12,637 nt of DNA from Zoogloeaceae bacterium (GTDB taxonomy: Bacteria; Pseudomonadota; Gammaproteobacteria; Burkholderiales; Rhodocyclaceae), in assembly GCA_015657735.1 (NCBI GenBank), contig SSSX01000025.1, forward strand, positions 1 through 12,637, written 5' to 3'. The first letter of the stretch is position 1. Each line of letters starts with the position of its first letter. A program made the position numbers and the translations under genes. Below are positions 7,109-12,637 of the stretch, piece after piece. The notes below the pieces were generated by a model. It ran no database searches. It was not told the DNA's origin and saw only the letters and a program-made list of their open reading frames with translations.

Positions 7109-7693
7109 TCAGGCGAAGTTCGCGGCGGCGAAATCCCAGTTGGCCAGGCTGTTCAGGAAGGTCTCGACGAACTTCGGGCGCAGGTTGCGGTAGTCGATGT
7201 AGTAGGCGTGTTCCCACACGTCGATGCACAGCAGGGCCTTGTCGCCGGTGGTCAGCGGGGTGCCGGCGGCGCCCATGTTGACGATGTCGACGGAGCCGTC
7301 GGCTTTCTTGACCAGCCAGGTCCAGCCGGAGCCGAAGTTGCCGACCGCGGAAGCCTGGAAGGCCTTCTTGAAGTCGTCGAAGGAACCCCACTTCTTGTTG
7401 ATGGCGTCGGCCAGCGCGCCGGTCGGGGCAGCGCCGCCGTTCGGCTTCATGCAGTTCCAGAAGAAGGTGTGGTTCCAGACCTGGGCGGCATTGTTGTAGA
7501 CGCCACCGGCCGGGGCCTTCTTGACGATCTCTTCGAGCGACAGGTTTTCGTACTCGGTGCCCGGGATCAGGTTGTTGAGGTTGACCACGTAGGCGTTGTG
7601 GTGCTTGCCGTAATGGAACTCGAGGGTTTCTTCGGAGATGTGCGGAGCCAGGGCGTTCTTGGCGTAGGGCAGTTCGGGCAGGGTGTGAGCCAT
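7109..7693 (-). CDS. sodB: Iron superoxide dismutase
   Basis: A 194-residue Fe/Mn-family superoxide dismutase that converts superoxide to oxygen and hydrogen peroxide in the cytoplasm. The metal ligands are visible: His27 in EFHYGKHHNAYV, His75 in QVWNHTFFW, and Asp158 and His162 in DVWEHAYYIDY. Gln71 in NNAAQVWNH is the outer-sphere glutamine placed as in iron enzymes such as E. coli SodB, and GNFGSGWTWL (118-127) fits, so Fe is the likely metal. There is no signal peptide. AGGAG lies 7 bases before the ATG. It is downstream of xseA on the same strand with a 106-base gap that holds its own promoter and a palindromic operator, so it is probably transcribed mostly alone. The frame is intact and of normal length. 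Confidence 0.97.
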   Translation of the reverse strand: MAHTLPELPYAKNALAPHISEETLEFHYGKHHNAYVVNLNNLIPGTEYENLSLEEIVKKAPAGGVYNNAAQVWNHTFFWNCMKPNGGAAPTGALADAINKKWGSFDDFKKAFQASAVGNFGSGWTWLVKKADGSVDIVNMGAAGTPLTTGDKALLCIDVWEHAYYIDYRNLRPKFVETFLNSLANWDFAAANFA

Positions 7694-7735
7694 GGGAGTT
7701 CTCCTGGTTGGTTTTGGACTTGGGTTGGGGATTGA

Positions 7736-7771
7736 CCGACTATTCTAGTCGGGATTTGCATTACGGCACAA
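7736..7771 (-). promoter_or_regulatory. sodB promoter overlapped by an IscR-like palindrome
   Basis: On the minus strand a -10 TAGAAT (7742-7747) lies 18 bp from a weak -35 TTGTGC (7766-7771). The -10 is inside a perfect palindrome CCGACTA-GAA-TAGTCGG (7736-7752). This matches the core YYGACT...AGTCRR of the type 1 IscR/Rrf2 motif as I remember it. A half-copy, GCGACTAGAATCCGG, overlaps the xseA stop codon near 7792-7806. An iron-sulfur sensor of the Rrf2 family is the likely binder, which would link sodB to iron or oxidative status. The regulator itself is not in this window. Confidence 0.6.
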
Positions 7772-7799
7772 TCGCGCCCCGCGCGGGGTGTCCCGGATT

Positions 7800-9158
7800 C
7801 TAGTCGCTTTGCCGGTCCACGGTCGCCTCGACGCGGCCGGCATGGAATTCGACCTCGATGCGGGCGCCGGGTTCGAGGTCGGCGGCGTTGCGGACGATCG
7901 TGCCGGCGGCGTCGCGGGTGATGCTGTAGCCGCGCGACAGCACGCCGCGGGGGTCGAGGTGGGCGAGGTGCTGGGCGAGCGCGTCGAGGCGCTGGCGACG
8001 CCGCTCGAGCCCGGTGCGGCCGGCGCGTCCGAGGCGTTCGGCGAGGGTCTCGAGCCGCGTCCGGCGGGCGCCGAGGTCCGGCCGCCGGGCGGCCAGCCGC
8101 AGGCCGAGGGCGGTGCGCTGCGCCACGCCGGCGGCGAGCTGGCGCTGGATGCGCGACTGCAGGCGCTGCGCCAGGTTGTCGAGCCGCAGCCGGGCCTGGC
8201 CGATGCGCTGGCGCGGATGGGCGAGCCGGGCGGCGGCGCGGTCGAGGCGCTGGGCGGCGGTATCGAGCCGCCGCTGCAGCGCGCGGCCGAGGCGGGCGGC
8301 GACGTGTTCGAGCCGCTCGCGCAGGTCGGCAAAACCGGCGCTGGCCAGTTCGGCGGCGGCGGTGGGGGTGGCGGCGCGCAGGTCGGCGGCGAAGTCGGCG
8401 ATGCTGACGTCGGTCTCGTGGCCGACGCCGACCACCACCGGTAACGGGCAGGCGCGGATCGCGCGGGCCACCTCCTCGGCGTTGAAGGCGGCGAGATCCT
8501 CGAGGCTGCCGCCGCCGCGGACGAGCAGCAGCACGTCGTTGCCGTCGGCTGCGGCGCGCTGGCCGGCCCGGCGAATCGCGGCGACGATGCGGCCGGGGGC
8601 GCCGTCGCCCTGCACGGGGGTCGGGTAGAGGGTCAGCGGCAGATGCGGCGCGCGGCGGCCGAGGGCCGCAATCACGTCCTGCCAGGCCGCGGCCTGGGGC
8701 GAGGTGACCACCGCGATGCCCCGCGGGAAGCGCGGCAGCGGGCGCTTGACGGCCGGGTCGAACAGGCCCTCGGCGTCGAGGCGCGCCTTGAGGCGCAGGA
8801 AGGCTTCGTAGAGATTGCCGACGCCGGCCTGGCGCACCGCCTCGACATTGAGCTGGTAGTCGCCGCGCGGTTCGAACAGCGTCACCAGCGCGCGGACTTC
8901 GACCCGCATCCCGTGCTCGAGCCGGAACGGCAGCAACTGCGCGCGGTTGCGCCACATGGTGCACCGCACCTGGGCATCGGCGTCCTTCAGTGTGAAATAG
9001 ACATGGCCCGACGCGGCACGGGTGAGGGTCGACACCTCGCCGCCGATCCACAGGAGGGGAAAGCTTCCTTCGAGCGCCTCGCGCGCGGCCCGGTTGAGCC
9101 AGGATACCGAAACGACTTCGCCGGGCTTGACTTCTGCGGTGTAGCGAGGGGTGTTCAT
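7800..9158 (-). CDS. xseA: Exodeoxyribonuclease VII large subunit
   Basis: A 452-residue protein close to the usual length of about 456. With the small subunit XseB it forms exonuclease VII, which degrades single-stranded DNA from both ends in repair. Visible are the N-terminal OB-fold (about 14-105, with IGGEVSTLTRAASGHVYFTLKD) and the catalytic domain. The latter has GIAVVTSPQAAAWQDVI (147-163, Asp161), YPTPVQGDGAPGRIVAAI, LLVRGGGSLEDLAAFN (211-226, Arg214) and VGVGHETDVSIADFAADLRAATPTAAAE (243-270). A long Arg/Leu/Ala-rich coiled-coil region follows, then a C-terminal segment with LSRGYSITRD. The ATG at 9156-9158 was chosen because homologues begin just before the OB-fold. An ATG 27 bases upstream (9183-9185) is possible but lies outside the predicted transcript. 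sodB follows. Confidence 0.96.
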   Translation of the reverse strand: MNTPRYTAEVKPGEVVSVSWLNRAAREALEGSFPLLWIGGEVSTLTRAASGHVYFTLKDADAQVRCTMWRNRAQLLPFRLEHGMRVEVRALVTLFEPRGDYQLNVEAVRQAGVGNLYEAFLRLKARLDAEGLFDPAVKRPLPRFPRGIAVVTSPQAAAWQDVIAALGRRAPHLPLTLYPTPVQGDGAPGRIVAAIRRAGQRAAADGNDVLLLVRGGGSLEDLAAFNAEEVARAIRACPLPVVVGVGHETDVSIADFAADLRAATPTAAAELASAGFADLRERLEHVAARLGRALQRRLDTAAQRLDRAAARLAHPRQRIGQARLRLDNLAQRLQSRIQRQLAAGVAQRTALGLRLAARRPDLGARRTRLETLAERLGRAGRTGLERRRQRLDALAQHLAHLDPRGVLSRGYSITRDAAGTIVRNAADLEPGARIEVEFHAGRVEATVDRQSD

Positions 9159-9166
9159 GGGCCGCG

Positions 9167-9172
9167 ATTCTA
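9167..9172 (-). promoter_or_regulatory. Putative -10 element of xseA, very close to the start codon
   Basis: TAGAAT on the minus strand, only 8 bases before the xseA ATG, in the context GGTAGAATCGCGGCCC. Transcription would start at about 9160, giving an almost leaderless message. No Shine-Dalgarno sequence and no convincing -35 are present. Confidence 0.4.
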
Positions 9173-9223
9173 CCGGAATCCACATGGACGTCCGCCGCAC
9201 CGCAAAAAAACGCGCCAACGGGC

Positions 9224-9300
9224 TTGACTTGGGTAAAAATTTGTAAGTATTTGAATTAAAAGCAAACTGCTTGTCGCTCAATTTTTGACCCGAGTAGGAA
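9224..9300. other. AT-rich tract with an imperfect inverted repeat
   Basis: By hand count, 9231-9300 has 24 G/C of 70, and the first 30 bases only 6, against a very GC-rich background. GGGTAAAAATT (9231-9241) is mirrored by AATTTTTGACCC (9280-9291), matching except for one extra base. A small inner stem AAGCA/TGCTT lies at 9260-9272. TTGACT at 9224-9229 could be a -35, paired only with a weak TATTTG 18 bases on. No gene is visible here. Possible roles are promoter upstream element, small RNA, or a DNA-unwinding region beside the DnaA boxes. Confidence 0.5.
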
Positions 9301-9341
9301 AAAGCCTTGCCGGCTGCGGGTTTAGGTTTTTCCGCCGGCAA

Positions 9342-9376
9342 CAATCCACACAGTTATCCACAGATTTTGTGGATTG
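9342..9376. promoter_or_regulatory. DnaA-box cluster: one consensus box flanked by two inverted near-boxes
   Basis: TTATCCACA at 9354-9362 is a perfect consensus DnaA box on the plus strand. It is flanked by CAATCCACA (9342-9350, plus strand) and TGTGGATTG (9368-9376, the same word on the minus strand). Each flanking copy matches the box at 7 of 9 positions. The flanking words form a perfect 9-bp inverted repeat around the central box. The cluster lies 81 bases upstream of the exbB start codon and next to an AT-rich tract. Confidence 0.65.
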
Positions 9377-9394
9377 TCGGAATGGGCGCCGATA

Positions 9395-9448
9395 TTGCTC
9401 TGCGCCGTCGTGCGGGTTACATTCACGGGCTTCGTACGATTCGCAGGA
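9395..9448 (+). promoter_or_regulatory. Possible exbB promoter and its ribosome binding site
   Basis: TTGCTC (9395-9400), a 17-bp spacer and TACATT (9418-9423) make a plausible but weak sigma70 promoter. AGGAG at 9444-9448 lies 8 bases before the GTG at 9457 and decides that start. No convincing Fur box is present, although exbB genes are often iron-controlled. Confidence 0.4.
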
Positions 9449-9456
9449 GTCCTCGC

Positions 9457-10062
9457 GTGTTCGCCATCCTTCAGGCCGCCGGCTGGCCGATCTGGCCGTT
9501 GTTGTTTGCATCCATTGTTGCGGTGGCGCTGATCATCGAGCGGCTCATCACGCTGCGGCGCAGCAAAATCCTGCCGGAAGGCCTGCTCGAAAAAGTGGTG
9601 GGCGAACTCCGGCAAGGCGGGGCGACGCCCGAGATGATCACCCGCGTTGCGCTGAGCAGCCCCCTCGGTCGGGTGCTGTCGGCCGGTCTGCGCAACGTGC
9701 GCAGCCCCCGTGAGGTGATGAAGGAATCCATCGAGGAGTCCGGCCGGGCGGTGACCCACGACCTCGAACGCTTCCTGACCACCCTCGGCACCATCGCCTC
9801 GATCAGCCCGCTGATGGGCCTGTTCGGCACCGTGGTCGGGATGATCGAGATCTTCGGCTCCCAGGCTCCGGGCGGCTCCAATCCGCAGCAGCTCGCCCAC
9901 GGCATTTCGATCGCGCTCTACAACACCGGTTTCGGCCTCGTCATCGCGATTCCGAGCATGATCTTCTGGCGCCATTTCCGGGCCACCGTCGATGGCTTCG
10001 TGATCGAGATGGAACAGCAGGCGATCCGTCTCGTCGAAGTGGTCCACGGCGACCGCCGCTGA
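9457..10062 (+). CDS. exbB: ExbB/TolQ/MotA-family proton channel protein
   Basis: A 201-residue inner membrane protein that, with ExbD, uses the proton gradient to drive TonB. Three membrane segments are visible: about 10-32 (GWPIWPLLFASIVAVALIIERL), 108-133 (TTLGTIASISPLMGLFGTVVGMIEIF) and 152-174 (IALYNTGFGLVIAIPSMIFW). A cytoplasmic loop rich in charged helices lies between the first two. The family signatures are LGTIASISPLMGLFGTVVGMI and the following LAHGISIALYNTGFGLVIAIP. The start is GTG at 9457, supported by AGGAG and by the hydrophobic N-terminus expected in homologues. The frame is open upstream to 9307 but that sequence is the regulatory gap. exbD follows after 9 bases. TolQ is a close relative, but linkage to lpxK in this clade and the small size favour ExbB. 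Confidence 0.9.
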   Translation: MFAILQAAGWPIWPLLFASIVAVALIIERLITLRRSKILPEGLLEKVVGELRQGGATPEMITRVALSSPLGRVLSAGLRNVRSPREVMKESIEESGRAVTHDLERFLTTLGTIASISPLMGLFGTVVGMIEIFGSQAPGGSNPQQLAHGISIALYNTGFGLVIAIPSMIFWRHFRATVDGFVIEMEQQAIRLVEVVHGDRR

Positions 10063-10071
10063 GGTCCGACC

Positions 10072-10497
10072 ATGAATTTCGGCCGTGGCCGCTCCCGCGA
10101 GGAGCCGGAGATCAACCTGATCCCGATGATCGACGTGTTGCTGGTGATCATCATCTTCCTGATGCTCACCACGACCTACTCCCGCTTCGCCGGCCTTGAA
10201 ATCAACCTGCCGACCGCCGACGCCCAGGCCAGCAACGACAAGCAGGTCGAGGTGAACGTCGCCGTCACCGCGGCCGGCGAGGTGGTGGTCAACAAGCGTC
10301 CGGTGAATGGCGGCGCCAACATCCAGGCCATCGCGGCGGCGATGCAGGCGGTGGTGCCGGCCGGGGCGAAGGACCCGGTGGTGATCATCAACGCCGATGC
10401 CAAGGCCGCTCACCAGCGTGTCATCGACGTCATGCAGGCCGCCCAGCAGGCCGGTCTGGTGCATATCTCGTTCGCCACCCAGGCGGTCCAGCGCTAG
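10072..10497 (+). CDS. exbD: ExbD/TolR-family biopolymer transport protein
   Basis: A 141-residue partner of ExbB. A short cytoplasmic N-terminus with EEPEINLIPMID leads into a single membrane segment (about 19-36, DVLLVIIIFLMLTTTY). Asp21, at the start of this segment, is the conserved proton-carrying aspartate of ExbD/TolR. The rest is a periplasmic domain with the usual LEINLPTADA start, VNVAVTAAGEVVVN, the VVIINADAKAAHQRVIDVMQAAQQAGL helix, and a C-terminal ISFATQ strand. Length and order are normal. It lies 9 bases after exbB and 7 bases before lpxK, so all three are very likely one transcript. The receptor elsewhere in this window is a possible client, through TonB, which is not encoded here. 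Confidence 0.93.
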   Translation: MNFGRGRSREEPEINLIPMIDVLLVIIIFLMLTTTYSRFAGLEINLPTADAQASNDKQVEVNVAVTAAGEVVVNKRPVNGGANIQAIAAAMQAVVPAGAKDPVVIINADAKAAHQRVIDVMQAAQQAGLVHISFATQAVQR

Positions 10498-10504
10498 TCC
10501 TTCG

Positions 10505-11515
10505 ATGTCACGCAGCGCCCCCGGCTTCTGGCAGCGCCGCGGGGCGGTGGCGTGGAGCCTGTTTCCCCTTTCGCTTCTGTTCGGCGGGCTGGCCGGCCTG
10601 CGCCGCGGGCTGTTTGCGCGCGGCGTGAAGCAGGTCGAGCGCCTGCCGGTGCCGGTCGTGGTGGTCGGCAACATCGCCGTCGGTGGCAGCGGCAAGACGC
10701 CGGTGGCGCTGTGGCTGGCCGACGCGCTGCGCGCCCGCGGGCGCCGGCCGGGTATCGTCAGCCGTGGTTACGGCGGGACGGTGGACGGCGTCGCCGAGGT
10801 GCCGCCGGCGGGGGATCCGCAGCGCTTCGGCGACGAGCCGGTGCTGATGGCGACGGTTTCCGGCTGTCCGGTGTTTGTCGGGCGGGATCGGCCGGCGGCG
10901 GGTCGGGCGCTGCTCGCCGCCCATCCGGAGGTCGATGTGCTGATCGCCGACGATGGCCTGCAGCATTACCGCCTGGCCCGGGACGTGGAGGTCGTGGTGG
11001 TCGACGAGGCGACCCTCGGCAACCGGATGCGCCTGCCGGCCGGGCCGCTGCGGGAAGGCATCGGGCGGCTCGCCGGGGCGACGCTGGTGCTCGCCCACGA
11101 TGGCTTGTCGCCGGCGCTGGCGGCGGCGCTCGGGCCGGTGCCGGTCTTCGCTTTCCATCTGGCCGGCGACGCCTTCGAGCGGGTTGGCGACCGCCGCCAG
11201 CGCTGCCTGCCGTCCGACCTGCGCGGGCGGCGCATCCACGCGATGGCCGGCATCGGCCGGCCCGAGCGCTTCTTCGCGCAGCTCGAGGCGATGGGGCTGG
11301 CGGTCGAGCGCCGTCCGTTTGCCGACCATCACGCCTTCGTGCCGTCCGATCTGCGCGTGCCGGATGGCGACGTGCTTCTGATGACCGAGAAGGATGCGGT
11401 AAAATGCGCGCCTTTCGCCCCGGCCGACAGCTGGGTGTGGCCGGTCCGGGCGCAGGTTGCGCCGGGGGCGGCCGAACTGATTGTGGAGAAGATCGATGGA
11501 CCCCCGACTGCTTGA
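10505..11515 (+). CDS. lpxK: Tetraacyldisaccharide 4'-kinase
   Basis: A 336-residue inner membrane-associated kinase that phosphorylates the 4' position of the tetraacyldisaccharide 1-phosphate to give lipid IVA in lipid A synthesis. A hydrophobic N-terminal stretch (about 14-37) precedes the P-loop GNIAVGGSGKTP (55-66). Then come the LpxK motifs SRGYGG (86-91), FGDEPVLMA (108-116), IADDGLQHYRLARD (147-160) and LPAGPLRE (177-184). The C-terminal half carries AMAGIGRPERFF, FADHHAF and LLMTEKDAVKC, all usual in the family. The ATG at 10505 was chosen for homologous length. The frame is open upstream inside exbD, and there is no clear Shine-Dalgarno, so coupling to exbD translation is likely. 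Its end overlaps the ycaR start by 20 bases. In this clade lpxK follows exbBD rather than msbA. Confidence 0.96.
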   Translation: MSRSAPGFWQRRGAVAWSLFPLSLLFGGLAGLRRGLFARGVKQVERLPVPVVVVGNIAVGGSGKTPVALWLADALRARGRRPGIVSRGYGGTVDGVAEVPPAGDPQRFGDEPVLMATVSGCPVFVGRDRPAAGRALLAAHPEVDVLIADDGLQHYRLARDVEVVVVDEATLGNRMRLPAGPLREGIGRLAGATLVLAHDGLSPALAAALGPVPVFAFHLAGDAFERVGDRRQRCLPSDLRGRRIHAMAGIGRPERFFAQLEAMGLAVERRPFADHHAFVPSDLRVPDGDVLLMTEKDAVKCAPFAPADSWVWPVRAQVAPGAAELIVEKIDGPPTA

Positions 11516-11684
11516 AATCCTGGTGTGCCCGATTACCAAGGGGCCGCTCGACTTCCACAAGGACAAGCAGGAGCTGTGGAGCCTCAGCGCCCGCCTGGCC
11601 TATCCGATCCGCGATGGCATCCCGGTGATGCTCGAGGAAGAGGCCCGTCCGCTGTCCGACGACGAAGTCGCCCAGGCGCGCTGA
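11496..11684 (+). CDS. ycaR: Trm112/YcaR-family small protein (UPF0434)
   Basis: A 62-residue protein matching the UPF0434/Trm112 family along its whole length: MDPRLLEILVCP at the start, KGPLDF, QELWS, and the most conserved block LAYPIRDGIPVMLEEEARPL. Many relatives have a zinc ribbon with CPxC near the N-terminus and a further cysteine in the ELxC segment. Here only Cys11 remains (CPIT, then ELWS), so zinc binding is unlikely. The function in bacteria is poorly known; eukaryotic Trm112 activates methyltransferases. GGAGAAG lies shortly before the ATG, inside the 3' end of lpxK, and the gene overlaps lpxK by 20 bases. kdsB starts 2 bases after its stop. The lpxK-ycaR-kdsB order is widely conserved. 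Confidence 0.92.
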   Translation: MDPRLLEILVCPITKGPLDFHKDKQELWSLSARLAYPIRDGIPVMLEEEARPLSDDEVAQAR

Positions 11685-11686
11685 CG

Positions 11687-12448
11687 ATGGGCTTCAAGAT
11701 CGTCATCCCGGCGCGCCACGCGTCGAGCCGGCTGCCCGGCAAGCCGCTGCTCGACATCGCCGGCAAGCCGATGGTGGTGCGCGTGCTCGATCAGGCGCTG
11801 GCCGCGGGAGCCGACGAAGTGTGGGTCGCCACCGATCACAAGGGCATCGCGACGGTCGTCGAACGCGCCGGCGGGCGGGTCGTGCTGACCTCCGCCGGGC
11901 ATCCGTCGGGCACCGACCGCCTGGCCGAAGTTGCGACCCGCCTCGGCTGGTCCGACGACACGGTGGTGGTCAATGTGCAGGGTGACGAGCCGCTGATTCC
12001 GCCGCAACTGATCAGCGATGCGGCGGCGGCGCTGGAGGCCGATGCCGGCGCGGCGATCGCCACCGCCTGCCATCCGCTCGAATCGGCCGCGGAGTTCTTC
12101 AACCCGAACGTCGTCAAGCTGGTGATCGGGGCCGACGGGCGCGCGCTGTATTTCTCCCGTGCCCCGATCCCGTGGGCCCGCGACGCCTTTGCCGCCGGCC
12201 GCGACGCGCTGCCGGCCGGTCTGCCGGCCTATCGCCACATCGGTCTCTACGCCTACCGGGCCGGTTTTCTGAAGCGCTACTCGAGCCTCGCCCCGTCGCC
12301 GCTGGAGCACTGGGAAGCCCTCGAGCAGCTGCGGGCGATGGCCCACGGTTTTCCGATCCGCGTCATGGTCCTCGACCACGCGCCGCCGGCCGGCGTCGAT
12401 ACCGCCGACGATCTCGAGCGGGTCCGGCGCGCGTTTGACCTGCTGTAA
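11687..12448 (+). CDS. kdsB: 3-deoxy-manno-octulosonate cytidylyltransferase
   Basis: A 253-residue cytoplasmic enzyme, close to the usual 248, that makes CMP-KDO from CTP and KDO for attachment of KDO to lipid A. The N-terminus IVIPARHASSRLPGKPLLDIAGKPM (5-29) is the nucleotidyltransferase signature. It is followed by VWVATD (45-50), SGTDRLAE (74-81), NVQGDEPLI (96-104), FNPNVVKLV, ALYFSRAPIPW, the YRHIGLYAYR block, and LEHWEALEQLRAM with GVDTADDLERVR near the end. All expected motifs are intact. The start is the ATG two bases after ycaR, without its own Shine-Dalgarno, so translation is probably coupled. The open frame begins further upstream at 11525 in a different frame of ycaR, which is not part of the gene. 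adk follows after 58 bases. Confidence 0.97.
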   Translation: MGFKIVIPARHASSRLPGKPLLDIAGKPMVVRVLDQALAAGADEVWVATDHKGIATVVERAGGRVVLTSAGHPSGTDRLAEVATRLGWSDDTVVVNVQGDEPLIPPQLISDAAAALEADAGAAIATACHPLESAAEFFNPNVVKLVIGADGRALYFSRAPIPWARDAFAAGRDALPAGLPAYRHIGLYAYRAGFLKRYSSLAPSPLEHWEALEQLRAMAHGFPIRVMVLDHAPPAGVDTADDLERVRRAFDLL

Positions 12449-12506
12449 GTTTCACGTTAAGTTCATCGTTCATCATCGCAGCGACAATAACCAGAGGAGG
12501 GTAAGC
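12449..12506 (+). promoter_or_regulatory. kdsB-adk gap with a strong adk ribosome binding site
   Basis: A 58-base gap. AGGAGG at 12495-12500 lies 6 bases before the adk ATG and is the strongest Shine-Dalgarno in the window, consistent with high adk expression. A weak promoter is possible from TTCATC (12462-12467) and an A/T-rich ACAATAA near 12484, but the match is poor. The gap is more AT-rich than its surroundings. No hairpin is evident after kdsB. Confidence 0.5.
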
Positions 12507-12637
12507 ATGCGTCTGATTCTGTTGGGACCGCCGGGCGCCGGCAAGGGCACCCAGGCCAATTACATCAAGGAAAAATTCGGCATTCCGCAGATTTCCACCG
12601 GCGACATGCTGCGTGCGGCCGTCAAGGCCGGCACCCC
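12507..12637 (+). CDS. adk: Adenylate kinase, N-terminal part
   Basis: The first 43 codons of a gene cut by the right edge. The sequence MRLILLGPPGAGKGTQA is the adenylate kinase P-loop (GPPGAGKGT at 7-15). It is followed by the variable helix and by IPQISTGDMLRAAVKAGT (26-43), the start of the AMP-binding segment with the conserved STGDMLR motif. The enzyme interconverts ATP and AMP with ADP in the cytoplasm. It is preceded by a strong AGGAGG. It follows kdsB, as in related betaproteobacteria. Nothing in the visible part is unusual. Confidence 0.96.
   Translation, partial: MRLILLGPPGAGKGTQANYIKEKFGIPQISTGDMLRAAVKAGT

Noticed and set aside
7774..7791. GC palindrome CCCCGCGCGGGG after xseA as a terminator.
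   Set aside because: Only four pairs remain once a loop is allowed, the extension needs wobbles, and there is no T-run.
7567..9183. A 538-codon minus-strand frame over xseA and the start of sodB.
   Set aside because: Extremely Arg/Pro/Ala-rich shadow frame; xseA and sodB are read in other frames with intact motifs.
9224..9280. AT-rich tract checked for a Fur box because exbB/exbD are often iron-regulated.
   Set aside because: No stretch resembles GATAAT repeats well enough; the symmetry present does not match Fur.
9224..9376. The main chromosomal replication origin.
   Set aside because: Only one consensus DnaA box and none of the usual origin neighbours (dnaA, dnaN, gyrB, gidA, rpmH) are present. 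Kept as a finding only in the weaker sense of a DnaA-binding cluster.

Overview
The window is a compact, high-GC stretch of chromosome from a Gram-negative bacterium, most likely a betaproteobacterium of the Rhodocyclales type. The reasons are the gene orders hda next to purM and exbB-exbD-lpxK-ycaR-kdsB-adk, the lipid A and KDO genes that imply an LPS outer membrane, and the high GC throughout. The genus is an inference from gene order and protein feel, not from a search.

Layout. (1) Minus strand, 1-3076: a three-gene unit read right to left, TonB-dependent receptor, then a YfiR (DUF4154) periplasmic protein, then the N-terminus of a CHASE8-type membrane sensor cut by the window edge. Each stop overlaps the next start by one base. 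It looks like an outer membrane-periplasm-inner membrane signalling relay, by analogy with YfiBNR control of cyclic-di-GMP. (2) Minus strand, 3182-4533: hda (DnaA-inactivating AAA+ protein, TTG start) followed by a HAD-IB phosphatase. (3) Plus strand, 4742-5776: purM, divergent from hda, closed by a hairpin terminator. (4) Plus strand, 5906-6993: a two-gene toxin-antitoxin module, an Xre/MbcA/ParS-type antitoxin overlapping a RES-domain NAD+-degrading toxin, preceded by an AT-rich promoter holding two palindromes. (5) Minus strand, 7109-9158: xseA then sodB; sodB has its own promoter, overlapped by a palindrome that resembles an IscR (Rrf2-family) site. (6) A 298-bp gap at 9159-9456 with an AT-rich tract, several dyads and a consensus DnaA box flanked by two near-boxes. 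(7) Plus strand, 9457-12637: exbB, exbD, lpxK, ycaR, kdsB and the start of adk, tightly packed.

How the parts fit. Most of the window is housekeeping: purine synthesis, DNA repair, replication control, superoxide defence, and LPS precursor synthesis. ExbB/ExbD would supply energy to TonB-dependent receptors such as the one at 1088-3076. The accessory parts are the receptor-YfiR-CHASE8 unit and the RES toxin-antitoxin module. The most interesting points are the receptor-YfiR-sensor relay, the paired operators of the toxin-antitoxin promoter, the DnaA-box cluster upstream of exbB, and the predicted iron-sulfur-regulator site at sodB. I saw no rRNA, tRNA, insertion sequence, CRISPR array or prophage gene.
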